64,000 bases of DNA, taken from assembly GCA_963170055.1 (NCBI GenBank), contig CAUJGJ010000010.1, positions 124,001 through 188,000 of the forward strand, read 5' to 3'. Shown one piece after another: positions 44,401-56,638 of this stretch. This stretch comes from Halisarca cf. caerulea. Its lineage: Eukaryota; Porifera; Demospongiae; Chondrillida; Halisarcidae. The notes beneath the pieces are model-generated. The model was not told the DNA's origin. It did no database searches and saw only the letters and a program-made list of their open reading frames with translations. Both the position numbers and the translations under genes were made by a program. Numbering within the stretch: the stretch's first letter is position 1; every line of letters begins with the position of its first letter.

Positions 44401-45276
44401 GGCGTATTTGTGTAGTGTTGGATATGCTTGTGCTAATGCCATTATTTGGCACTAGCACCACGCATATTCCCAGTGGAAACACATGACCTTTCTGAAGTTC
44501 TGTGAGCGCATTTGTGTAGTGTTGGATATGCTGGTGCTAATACCAATATTTGGCACTAGCACCACGCACATTCCCAGTGGACACACATGAAGTTTCTGAA
44601 GTACTGTGGGCGTATTTGTTTAATGTTGGATATGCTGGTGCAAATACCAATATTTCTCACTAGCACCACGCACATTCTCAGTGGACACACATGAAGTTTC
44701 TGAAGTGCTGTGGGCGTATTTGTGTAGTGTTGGATATGCTGGTGCTAATACCATTATTTGGCACTAGCACTGCGCACAATCCCAGAGGACACACATGAAG
44801 TTTCTTAACTACAGTGGGCGTATTTGTGTAGTGTTGGATATGCTTGTGCTAATGCCATTATTTGGCACTAGCACCACGCATATTCCCAGTGGAAACACAT
44901 GACCTTTCTGAAGTTCTGTGAGCGCATTTGTGTAGTGTTGGATATGCTGGTGCTAATACCAATATTTGGCACTAGCACCACGCACATTCCCAGTGGACAC
45001 ACATGAAGTTTCTGAAGTACTGTGGGCGTATTTGTTTAATGTTGGATATGCTGGTGCTAATACCAATATTTGGCACTAGCACCACGCACATTCTCAGTGG
45101 ACACACATGAAGTTTCTGAAGTGCTGTGGGCGTATTTGTGTAGTGTTGGATATGCTGGTGCTAATACCATTATTTGGCACTAGCACTGCGCACAATCCCA
45201 GTGGACACACATGACCTTTCTGAAGTGCTGTGAGCGCATTTGTGTAGTGTTGGATATGCTGGTGCTAATACCAATG
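38412..45276. repeat. 33-monomer higher-order repeat, two 3432-bp copies
   Basis: CAATGTTTGG markers at 38412, 41844 and 45276 are exactly 3432 bp (33 monomers) apart. Rare shared variants confirm it: ATATCAAT near 40071/43503, GGTAGTAAT at 40686/44118 and CTGAAGATTCTT near 40948/44380. The copies agree for about 28 monomers and then part near 41315/44747. There the first copy carries a repeat of its own 40.17-40.6 kb segment (offset 1144) and the second carries ACTGCGCACAATCCCAGAGG monomers. So the two units have equal length but different ends. Confidence 0.8.
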
Positions 45277-46919
45277 TTTGGCACTAGCACTAAGCACATT
45301 CCCAGTGGACACACATGAAGTTTCGGAAGTGTTGTGGGCGTATTTGTTTAATGTTGGATATGCTGGTGCTAAGACCAATATTTGGCACTAGCACCACGCC
45401 TATTCTCAGTGGACACACATGAAGTTTCTGAAGTGCTGTGGGCGTATTTGTGTAGTGTTGGATATGCTGGTGCTAATACCAATATTAGGCACTAGCACCA
45501 CGCACATTCCCAGAGGACACACATGAAGTTTCTTAACTACTGTGGGCGTATTTGTGTAAGGTTGGATATGCTGGTGCTAATACCATTATTTGGCACTAGC
45601 ACCGCGCACAATCCCAGTGGACACACATGACCTTTCTGAAGTGCTGTGAGCGCATTTGTGTAGTGTTGGATATGCTGGTGCTAAGACTAATATTTGGCAC
45701 TAGCACCATGCACATTCCCAGTGGACACACATGAAGTTACTGAAGTACTGCGGGCGTATTTGTGTAGTGCTGGATATGCTGGTGCTAATACCAATATTTG
45801 GAACTAGCACCACACACATTCCCAGTGGACACACATGAAGTTTACGAAGAGCTGTGAGCGTATTAAAGTAGTGTTACATATGCTGGTGCTAATACCAATA
45901 TTTGGCACTAGCACCACGCACATTCCCAGTGGACACACATGAAGTTTCTGAAGTGCTGTGGTCGCATTTGTGTAGTGTTGGATATGCTGGTGCTAATACC
46001 AATATTTGGCACTAGCACCACGCACATTCCCAGTGGACACACATGAAGTTTCTGAAGTGTTGTGGGCGTATTTGTGTAGTGTTGGATATGCTGGTGCTAA
46101 TACCAATATTTGGCACTAGCACCACGCACATTCCCAGAGGACACACATGAAGTTTCTTAACTACAGTGGGCGTATTTGTGTAGTGTTGGATATGCTGGTG
46201 CTAATACCAATATTTGGCACTAGCACCACGCACATTCCCAGTGGACACACATGACCTTTCTGAAGTGCTGTGGGCGTATTTGTGTAATGTTGGATATGCT
46301 GGTGCTAATACCAATATTTGGCACTAGCACCACGCACATTCCCAGTGGACACACATGAAGTTTCTGAAGTGCTGTGGGCGTATTTGTGTAGTGTTGGATA
46401 TGCTGGTGCTAATACCAATATTTGGCACTAGCACCACGCACATTCCCAGTGGACACACATGAAGTTTCTGAAGTGCTGTGGGCGTATTTGTGTAGTGTTG
46501 GATATGCTGGTGCTAATACCAATATTTGGCACTAGCACCACGCACATTCCCAGTGGACACACATGAAGTTTCTGAAGTGCTGTGGGCGTATTTGTGTAGT
46601 GTTGGATATGCTGGTGCTAATACCAATATTTGGCAGTAGCACCACGCACATTCCCAGTGGACACACATGAAGTTTCTGAAGTGCTGTGGGCGTATTTGTG
46701 TAGTGTTGGATATGCTGGTGCTAATACCAATATTTGGCACTAGCACCACGCACATTCCCAGTGGACACACATGAAGTTTCTGAAGTGCTGTGGGCGTATT
46801 TGTGTAGTGTTGGATATGCTGGTGCTAATACCAATATTTGGCACTAGCACCACGCACATTCCCAGTGGACACACATGAAGTTTCTGAAGTGCTGTGGGCG
46901 TATTTGTGTAGTGTTGGAT

Positions 46920-49900
46920 ATGCTGGTGCTAATACTAATATTTGGCACTAGCACCACGTACATTCCCAGTGGACACACATGAAGTTTCTTAACTACTGTG
47001 GGCGTATTTGTGTAATGTTGGATATGCTGGATCTAATACCATTATTTGGCACTAGCACCACGCACATTCCCAGTGGACACACATAACCTTTCTGAAGTGC
47101 TGTGGTCGCATTTGTGTAGTGTTGGATATGCTGGTGCTAATACCAATATTTGGCACTAGCACCACGCACATTCCCAGTGGACACACATAACCTTTCTGAA
47201 GTGCTGTGAGCGCATTTGTGTAGTGTTGGATATGCTGGTGCTAATACCAATATTTGGCACTAGCACCACGCACATTCCCAGAGGACACACATGAAGTTTC
47301 TTAACTATTGTGGGCGTATTTGTGTACTGTTGGATATGCTGGTGCTAATACCAATATTTGGCACTAGCACCGCGCACAATCCCAGTGGAGACACATGACC
47401 TTTCTGGAGTGCTGTGAGCGCATTTGTGTAGTGTTGGATATGCTGGTACTAATACCAATATTTGGCACTAGCACCACGCACATTCCCAGTGGACACACAT
47501 GAAGTTTCTGAAGTGCTGTGGTCGCATTTGTGTAGTGTTGGATATGCTGGTGCTAATACCAATATTTGGCACTAGCACCACGCACATTCCCAGTGGACAA
47601 ACATGAAGTTTCTGAAGTGTTGTGGGCGTATTTGTGTTGTGTTGGATATGCTGGTGCTAATACCAATATTTGGCACTAGCACCACGCACATTCCCAGAGG
47701 ACACACCTGAAGTTTCTTAACTACAGTGGGCGTATTTGTGTAGTGTTGGATATGCTTGTGCTAATGCCATTATTTGGCACTAGCACCACGCATATTCCCA
47801 GTGGAAACACATGACCTTTCTGAAGTTCTGTGAGCGCATTTGTGTAGTGTTGGATATGCTGGTGCTAATACCAATATTTGGCACTAGCACCACGCACATT
47901 CCCAGTGGACACACATGAAGTTTCTGAAGTACTGTGGGCGTATTTGTTTAATGTTGGATATGCTGGTGCTAATACCAATATTTGGCACTAGCACCACGCA
48001 CATTCTCAGTGGACACACATGAAGTTTCTGAAGTGCTGTGGGCGTATTTGTGTAGTGTTGGATATGCTGGTGCTAATACCAATATTTGGCACTAGCACCA
48101 CGCACATTCCCAGTGGACACACATGAAGTTTCTTAACTACTGTGGGCGTATTTGTGTACTGTTGGATATGCTGGTGCTAATACCATTATTTGGCACTAGC
48201 ACCGCGCACAATCCCAGTGGAGACACATGACCTTTTTGGAGTGCTGTGAGCGCATTTGTGTAGTGTTGGATATGCTGGTACTAATACCAATATTTGGCAC
48301 TAGCACCACGCACATTCCCAGTGGACACACATGAAGTTTCTGAAGTGCTGTGGTCGCATTTGTGTAGTGTTGGATATGCTGGTGCTAATACCAATATTTG
48401 GCACTAGCACCACGCACATTCCCAGTGGACAAACATGAAGTTTCTGAAGTGTTGTGGGCGTATTTGTGTAGTGTTGGATATGCTGGTGCTAATACTAATA
48501 TTTGGCACTAGCACCACGTACATTCCCAGTGGACACACATGAAGTTTCTTAACTACTGTGGGCGTATTTGTGTAATGTTGGATATGCTGGATCTAATACC
48601 ATTATTTGGCACTAGCACCACGCACATTCCCAGTGGACACACATAACCTTTCTGAAGTGCTGTGGTCGCATTTGTGTAGTGTTGGATATGCTGGTGCTAA
48701 TACCAATATTTGGCACTAGCACCACGCACATTCCCAGTGGACACACATAACCTTTCTGAAGTGCTGTGAGCGCATTTGTGTAGTGTTGGATATGCTGGTG
48801 CTAATACCAATATTTGGCACTAGCACCACGCACATTCCCAGAGGACACACATGAAGTTTCTTAACTATTGTGGGCGTATTTGTGTACTGTTGGATATGCT
48901 GGTGCTAATACCAATATTTGGCACTAGCACCGCGCACAATCCCAGTGGAGACACATGACCTTTCTGGAGTGCTGTGAGCGCATTTGTGTAGTGTTGGATA
49001 TGCTGGTACTAATACCAATATTTGGCACTAGCACCACGCACATTCCCAGTGGACACACATGAAGTTTCTGAAGTGCTGTGGTCGCATTTGTGTAGTGTTG
49101 GATATGCTGGTGCTAATACCAATATTTGGCACTAGCACCACGCACATTCCCAGTGGACAAACATGAAGTTTCTGAAGTGTTGTGGGCGTATTTGTGTTGT
49201 GTTGGATATGCTGGTGCTAATACCAATATTTGGCACTAGCACCACGCACATTCCCAGAGGACACACCTGAAGTTTCTTAACTACAGTGGGCGTATTTGTG
49301 TAGTGTTGGATATGCTTGTGCTAATGCCATTATTTGGCACTAGCACCACGCATATTCCCAGTGGAAACACATGACCTTTCTGAAGTTCTGTGAGCGCATT
49401 TGTGTAGTGTTGGATATGCTGGTGCTAATACCAATATTTGGCACTAGCACCACGCACATTCCCAGTGGACACACATGAAGTTTCTGAAGTACTGTGGGCG
49501 TATTTGTTTAATGTTGGATATGCTGGTGCTAATACCAATATTTGGCACTAGCACCACGCACATTCTCAGTGGACACACATGAAGTTTCTGAAGTGCTGCG
49601 GGCGTATTTGTGTAGTGTTGGATATGCTGGTGCTAATACCAATATTTGGCACTAGCACCACGCACATTCCCAGTGGACACACATGAAGTTTCTTAACTAC
49701 TGTGGGCGTATTTGTGTACTGTTGGATATGCTGGTGCTAATACCATTAGTTGGCACTAGCACCGCGCACAATCCCAGTGGAGACACATGACCTTTTTGGA
49801 GTGCTGTGAGCGCATTTGTGTAGTGTTGGATATGCTGGTACTAATACCAATATTTGGCACTAGCACCACGCACATTCCCAGTGGACACACATGAAGTTTC

Positions 49901-50039
49901 TGAAGTGCTGTGGTCGCATTTGTGTAGTGTTGGATATGCTGGTGCTAATACCAATATTTGGCACTAGCACCACGCACATTCCCAGTGGACAAACATGAAG
50001 TTTCTGAAGTGTTGTGGGCGTATTTGTGTAGTGTTGGAT
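46920..50039. repeat. 15-monomer tandem duplication, two 1560-bp copies
   Basis: AATACTAATA with CACGTAC at 46931 and 48491, ACTATTGTGGGCG near 47304 and 48864, and the rare CCTTTTTGGAG near 48230 and 49790 are all 1560 bp (15 monomers) apart. The junction lies near 48450-48480. Only isolated differences are visible, such as TGCTGCGGG near 49597 and CCATTAGTTGG near 49744, so the duplication is recent. Confidence 0.8.
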
Positions 50040-53000
50040 ATGCTGGTGCTAATACCAATATTTGGCACTAGCACCACGCACATTCCCAGAGGACACACAT
50101 GAAGTTTCTTAACTACAGTGGGCGTATTTGTGTAGTGTTGGATATGCTTGTGCTAATGCCATTATTTGGCACTAGCACCACGCATATTCCCAGTGGAAAC
50201 ACATGACCTTTCTGAAGTTCTGTGAGCGCATTTGTGTAGTGTTGGATATGCTGGTGCTAATACCAATATTTGGCACTAGCACCACGCACATTCCCAGTGG
50301 ACACACATGAAGTTTCTGAAGTACTGTGGGCGTATTTGTTTAATGTTGGATATGCTGGTGCTAATACCAATATTTGGCACTAGCACCACGCACATTCTCA
50401 GTGGACACACATGAAGTTTCTGAAGTGCTGTGGGCGTATTTGTGTAGTGTTGGATATGCTGGTACTAATACCATTATTTGGAACTAGCACTGCGCACAAT
50501 CCCAGTGGACACACATGACCTTTCTGAAGTGCTGTGAGCGCATTTGTGTAGTGTTGGATTTGCTGGTGCTAATACCAATGTTTGGCACTAGCACTAAGCA
50601 AATTCCCAGTGGACACACATGAAGTTTCGGAAGTGTTGTGGGCGTATTTATTTAATGTTGGATATGCTGGTGCTAAGACCAATATTTGGCACTAGCACCA
50701 CGCACATTCTCAGTGGACACACATGAAGTTTCTGAAGTGCTGTGGGCGTATTTGTGTAGTGTTGGATATGCTGGTGCTAATACCAATATTTGGCACTAGC
50801 ACCACGCACATTCCCAGAGGACACACATGAAGTTTCTTAACTACTGTGGGCGTATTTGTGTAAGGTTGGATATGCTGGTGCTAATACCATTATTTGGCAC
50901 TAGCACCGCGCACAATCCCAGTGGACACACATGACCTTTCTGAAGTGCTGTGAGCGCATTTGTGTAGTGTTGGATATGCTTGTGCTAATACCAATATTTG
51001 GCACTAGCACCACACATATTCCCAATGGACACACATGAAGTTTCTGAAGTACTGTGAGCGTATTTGTGTAGTGTTGGATAAGCTGGTGCTAAGACTAATA
51101 TTTGGCACTAGCACCATGCACATTCCCAGTGGACACACATGAAGTTACTGAAGTACTGCGGGCGTATTTGTGTATTGCTGGATATGCTGGTGCTAATACC
51201 AATATTTGGAACTAGCACCACACACATTCCCAGTGGACACACATGAAGTTTACGAAGAGCTGTGAGCGTATTAAAGTAGTGTTACATATGCTGGTGCTAA
51301 TACCAATATTTGGCACTAGCACCACGCACATTCCCAGTGGACACACATGAAGTTTCTGAAGTGCTGTGGTCGCATTTGTGTAGTGTTGGATATGCTGGTG
51401 CTAATACCAATATTTGGCACTAGCACCACGCACATTCCCAGTGGACACACATGAAGTTTCTGAAGTGTTGTGGGCGTATTTGTGTAGTGTTGGATATGCT
51501 GGTGCTAATACCAATATTTGGCACTAGCACCACGCACATTCCCAGAGGACACACATGAAGTTTCTTAACTACAGTGGGCGTATTTGTGTAGTGTTGGATA
51601 TGCTGGTGCTAATACCAATATTTGGCACTAGCACCACGCACATTCCCAGTGGACACACATGACCTTTCTGAAGTGCTGTGGGCGTATTTGTGTAATGTTG
51701 GATATGCTGGTGCTAATACCAATATTTGGCACTAGCACCACGCACATTCCCAGTGGACACACATGAAGTTTCTTAACTACTGTGGGCGTATTTGTGTAGT
51801 GTTGGATATGCTGGTGCTAATACCAATATTTGGCACTAGCACCACGCACATTCCCAGTGGACACACATGAAGTTTCTGAAGTGCTGTGGGCGTATTTGTG
51901 TAGTGTTGGATATGCTGGTGCTAATACCAATATTTGGCACTAGCACCACGCACATTCCCAGTGGACACACATGAAGTTTCTGAAGTGCTGTGGGCGTATT
52001 TGTGTAGTGTTGGATATGCTGGTGCTAATACCAATATTTGGCACTAGCACCACGCACATTCCCAGTGGACACACATGAAGTTTCTGAAGTGCTGTGGGCG
52101 TATTTGTGTAGTGTTGGATATGCTGGTGCTAATACCAATATTTGGCAGTAGCACCACGCACATTCCCAGTGGACACACATGAAGTTTCTGAAGTGCTGTG
52201 GGCGTATTTGTGTAGTGTTGGATATGCTGGTGCTAATACCAATATTTGGCACTAGCACCACGCACATTCCCAGTGGACACACATGAAGTTTCTGAAGTGC
52301 TGTGGGCGTATTTGTGTAGTGTTGGATATGCTGGTGCTAATACCAATATTTGGCACTAGCACCACGTACATTCCCAGTGGACACACATGTAGTTTCTTAA
52401 CTACTGTGGGCGTATTTGTGTAATGTTGGATATGCTGGATCTAATACCATTATTTGGCACTAGCACCACGCACATTCCCAGTGGACACACATAACCTTTC
52501 TGAAGTGCTGTGAGCGCATTTGTGTAGTGTTGGATATGCTGGTGCTAATACCAATATTTGGCACTAGCACCACACACATTCCCAGTGGACACACATGACC
52601 TTTCTGAAGTGCAGTGGGCGTATTTGTGTAGTGTTGGATATGCTGGTGCTATTACCAATATTTGGCACTAGCACAACGCACATTCCCAGTGGACAAACAT
52701 GAAGTTTCTGAAGTTCTTTGGGCGTATTTGTTTAGTGTTGGATATGCTGGTGCTAATACCAATATTTGGCACTAGCACCACGCACATTCCCAGTGGACAC
52801 ACATGAAGTTTCTGAAGTGCTGTGGGCGTATTTGTGTAGTGTTGGATATGCTGGTGCTAATACCAATATTTGGCACTAGCACCACGCACATTCCCAGTGG
52901 ACACACATGAAGTTTCTGAAGTGCTGTGGGCGTATTTGTGTAGTGTTGTATATACTGGTGCTAATACCAATATTTGGCACTAGCACCACGCACATTCCCA

Positions 53001-53179
53001 GTGGACACACATGAAGTTTCTTAACTACTGTGGGCGTATTTGTGTAATGTTGGATATGCTGGTGTAAATACCAATATTTGGCACTAGCACCGCACACATT
53101 CCCAGTGGACACACATGACCTTTCTGAAGTGCTGTGGGCGTATTTGTGTAGTGTTGGATATGCTGGTGCTATTACCAAT

Positions 53180-56020
53180 ATTTGGCACTAGCACAACGCA
53201 CATTCCCAGTGGATAAACATTAATTTTCTGAAGTGCTGTGGGGGTATTTGTGTAGTGTTGGATATGCTGGTGCTAATACGAATATTTGGCACTAGCACCA
53301 CGCACATTCCCAGGGGACACACATGAAGTTTCTGAAGAGCTGTGGGCGTATTTGTGTAGTGTAGGATATGCTGGTGCTAATACCAATATTTGGCACTAGT
53401 ACCACACACATTCCCAGTGGACACACATGAAGTTTACGAAGTGCTTTGAGCGTAATTAAAGTAGTGTTGGATATGCTGGTGCTAATACCAATATTTGGAA
53501 CTAACACCGCACACATTCCCAGTGGACACACATGACCTTTCTTAAGTTCTGTGGGCGTATTTGTGTAGTGTTGGATATGCTGGTGCTAATACCAATATTT
53601 GGCACTAGCACCACGCACATTCCCAGGGGACACACATGAAGTTTCTGAAGTGCTGTGGGCGTATTTGTGTAGTGTAGGATATGCTGGTGCAAATACCAAT
53701 ATTTGGCACTAGCACCACGCACATTCCCAGAGGACACACATGAAGTTTCTGAAGTGCTGTGGGCGTATTTGTGTAGTGTTGGATATGCTGGTGCTAATAC
53801 CAATATTTGGCACTAGAACCACGCACATTCCCAGTGGACACACATGACCTTTCTGAAGTGCTGTGGGCGTATTTGTGTAGTGTTGGATATGCTGGTGCTC
53901 ATACCAATATTTGGCACTAATACCACGCACAATCCCAGTGGACACATGAAGTTTCTGAAGTGCTGTGGGCGTATTTGTGTAGTGTTGGATATGCTGGTGC
54001 TAATACCAATATTTGGCACTAGCACCACGCACATTCCCAGTGGACACACATGAAGTTTCTGAAGTGCTGTGGGCGTATTTGCGTAGTGTTGGATATGCTG
54101 GTGCTAAGACCAATATTTGGCACTAGCACCACGCACATTCCCAGTGGACACACATGAAGTTTCTGAAGTGCTGTGGGCGTATTTGTTTAATGTTGGATAT
54201 GCTGGTGCTAATACCAATATTTGGCACTAGCACCACGCACATTCCCAGTGGACACACATGAAGTTTCTGAAGTGCTGTGGGCGTATTTGTGTAGTGTTGG
54301 ATATGCTGGTGCTAATACCAATATTTGGCAATAGCACCACGCACATTACCAGAGGACACACATGAAGTTTCATAACTACTGTGGGCGTATTTGTGTAATG
54401 TTGAATATGCTGGTGCTAATACCATTATTTGGCACTAGCACCGCACACAATCCCAGTGGACACACATGACCTTTCTGAAGTGCGGTGTGCGCATTTGTGT
54501 AGTGTTGGATATGCTGGTGCTAATACCAATATTTGGCACTAGTACCACACATATTCCCAATGGACACACATGAAGTTGCTGAAGTACTGTGAGCGTATTT
54601 GTGTAGTGTTGGATAAGCTGGTGCTAAGTCTAATATTTGGCACTAGCACCATGCACATTACCAGTGGACACACATGAAGATACTGAAGTACTGCGGGCGT
54701 ATTTGTGTAGTGCTGGATATGCTGGTCCTAATTACAATATTTGGAACTAGCACCACACACATTCCCAGTGGACACACATGAAGTTTACGAAGTGCTGTGA
54801 GCGTATTAAAGTAGTGTTGGATATGCTGGTGCTAATACCAATATTTGGTAATAGGACCATGCACATTCCCAATTGACACACATGAAGTTTCTGAAGTGCT
54901 GTGGGCGTATTTGTGTAGTGTTGGATATGCTGGTGGTATTACCAATATTTGGTATATGCACCATGCACATTAATAGTTGACACACATGAAATTTCATAAG
55001 TACTGTGGGTGTATTTGTGTAGTGTTGGATATGCTGGTGCTAATACCAATATATGGTACTAGCACCACGCACATTCCCAGTGGACACACATGAAGTTTCT
55101 GAAATGCTGTGGGCGTATTTGTGTAGTGTTGGATATGCTGGTGCTAATACCAATATTTGGCACTAGCACCACGCACATTCCCAGTGGACAAACATGAATT
55201 TTCTTAACTACTTTGGGCGTATTTGTGTAATGTTGGATATGCTGGTGCTAATACCAATATTTGGCACTAGAACCACACACATTCCCGGTGGACACACATG
55301 AACTTTCTGAAGTGCTGTGGGCGTATTTGTGTAGTGTTGGATATGCTGGTGCTAATACCAATATTTGGCACTAGCACCACGCACATTCCCAGTGGACACA
55401 CATGAAGTTTCTGAAGTACTGTGGGCGTATTTGTTTAATGTTGGATATGCTGGTGCTAATACCAATATTTTGTACTAGCATCACGCACATTCCCAGTGGA
55501 CACTCATGAAGATTCTGAGATGCTGTGGGCGTATTTGTGTAGTGTTGGATATGCTGGTGCTAATACCAATATTTGGCACTAGCACCACGCACATTCCCAG
55601 TGGACACACATGAAGTTTCTTAACTACTGTGTGCGTATTTGTGTAATGTTGGATATGCTGGTGCTAATACCAATATTTGGCACTAGCCCCACGCACATTC
55701 CCAGTGGACACACATGACCTTTTTGAAGTGCTGTTCGTATTTGTGTAGTGTTGGATATGCTGGTGCTAATACCAATATTTGGCACTAGCACCACGCACAT
55801 TCCCAGTGGACACACATGAAGTTTCTGAAGTGCTGTGGGCGTATTTGTGTAGTGTTGGATATGCTGGTGCTAATACCAATATTTGGCACTAGCACCACGC
55901 ACATTCCCAGTGGACACACATAAGGTTTCTTAACTACTGTGGGCGTATTTGTGTAATGTTGGATATGCTGGTGCTAGTACCAATATTTGGCACTAGCACC
56001 AAGCACATTCCCACTGGACA
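53180..56020. repeat. Decaying right edge of the satellite array
   Basis: Monomers here carry many more private substitutions than the interior (for example GGTATATGCACC near 54952, CATTAATAGTTG near 54967, AATATATGG near 55049). They also hold three of the five length changes in the whole array: plus 1 at about 53455 (CGTAATTAAAG), minus 2 at about 53945 and minus 2 at about 55733. The last monomer ends at CCCACTGGACA (56010-56020), after which unrelated repeats begin. Greater divergence at array edges is usual for satellites homogenised by unequal exchange. Confidence 0.8.
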
Positions 56021-56400
56021 ATTTCCGACGACTGGAGAATGCTTCCCGCAACCAAAGGAAATATTCCTGTTGTCAATTTTCAATTTCCCACGACACCATA
56101 TTTTCATGTATGAAAGGGAACACTGCCTGAGGTGAAAATTTTAATTTCCCACTCTACCAGATTGCTCCCCACATCAAATGGAACACTTCCTTGGTGAAAA
56201 TTTGATTTTCCCATTACTCCACATGGCTTACCAGATCAAAGAGAACACTTCCTTGTTGAAAATTTCAAATTCCCACGACTCTAGATGGCTTCCTGCTTCA
56301 AAGCGAACACTTCCTAAAATGAAAATTTCAATTTACCATGCCTCCAGATGGCTTCCCGCATCAAAAGGAACACTTCCTGTGGTGAAAATTTCTATTTCAA
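56021..56400. repeat. Degenerate 62-63-bp tandem repeat, left part
   Basis: A loose consensus (CCACATGGCTTCC, CATCAAAGGGAACACTTCC, TGTGGTGAAAATTTCAATTT) recurs about six times. The GAACACTTCC landmark is at 56181, 56243, 56305 and 56368, a period of 62-63 bp. Copies are strongly diverged, with the earliest (56024-56160) the weakest. No open frame resembles a known protein. The satellite array abuts it directly without any sequence in between. Confidence 0.8.
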
Positions 56401-56401
56401 A

Positions 56402-56638
56402 GTACAGCTCGTTGCCATACAAGTACAGCTCATTACTATACTCGTACAGCTGATTGCTATACCGGTACAGCGCATTGCAATACCGGTACAGCGCATTGAC
56501 ATAAAGGTAAAGCTCATTGCCATACCAGTATAGCTCATTGCCATACCAGTACAGATCGTTGCCATACCAGTACAGCTCATTGCCATACCAGTACAGATCG
56601 TTGCCATACCAGTACAGCTCATTTCTAAACCGGTACAA
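56402..56638. repeat. 21-bp minisatellite, about 11 copies
   Basis: GTACAG, with minor variants, recurs every 21 bp at 56402, 56423, 56444, 56465, 56486, 56507, 56528, 56549, 56570, 56591, 56612 and 56633, without any indel. The typical unit is GTACAGCTCATTGCCATACC plus one base. The right-hand copies (from 56528) are more alike, alternating between CTCATTG and ATCGTTG, which suggests a secondary 42-bp period there. Since 21 is a multiple of 3, both strands stay open and the minus strand would read a 7-residue Leu-Tyr-Trp-Tyr-Gly-Asn-Glu repeat. I treat this as a composition effect. Confidence 0.9.

Larger units (their letters stand above)
1..56020. repeat. 104-bp satellite array, about 538 tandem monomers
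   Basis: One head-to-tail array fills the first 56 kb and is cut by the left window edge. The period is 104 bp: the TGA that opens each monomer recurs at 178, 282 and so on, and at 50308, which is 482 periods plus 2 bases from 178. Main monomer classes differ in the first 25 bases: TGAAGTTTCTGAAG (commonest), TGACCTTTCTGAAG with GAGCGC, TGAAGTTTCTTAACTAC, and TGAAGTTTACGAAG with TATTAAAG. They also differ after the dyad (CACGCAC, CGCGCAC, CACACAC, CATGCAC). Bases about 31-80 of the monomer are much more constant. I recognise no named satellite family. Because 104 is not a multiple of 3, open frames of 60-100 codons recur on both strands, cycle through all frames and carry no recognisable domain, so I read the array as non-coding. 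Centromeric, pericentromeric or subtelomeric heterochromatin is an inference. Confidence 0.97.

Noticed and set aside
3474..55815. Recurrent 60-100-codon open frames on both strands of the satellite, several identical at distant positions
   Set aside because: They recur because satellite blocks are duplicated. The 104-bp monomer shifts frame with each copy, the peptides have a three-monomer period, and start and stop positions depend on chance variants. No domain or gene structure is visible.
1..56020. CRISPR-like array of repeats
   Set aside because: The units are contiguous 104-bp monomers without unique spacers, and the context is eukaryotic.
1..56020. CENP-B box in the satellite monomer
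   Set aside because: No segment of the monomer matches the TTCG...CGGGA core pattern. The nearest, TTTCGGAAG in one variant class, lacks the second half.
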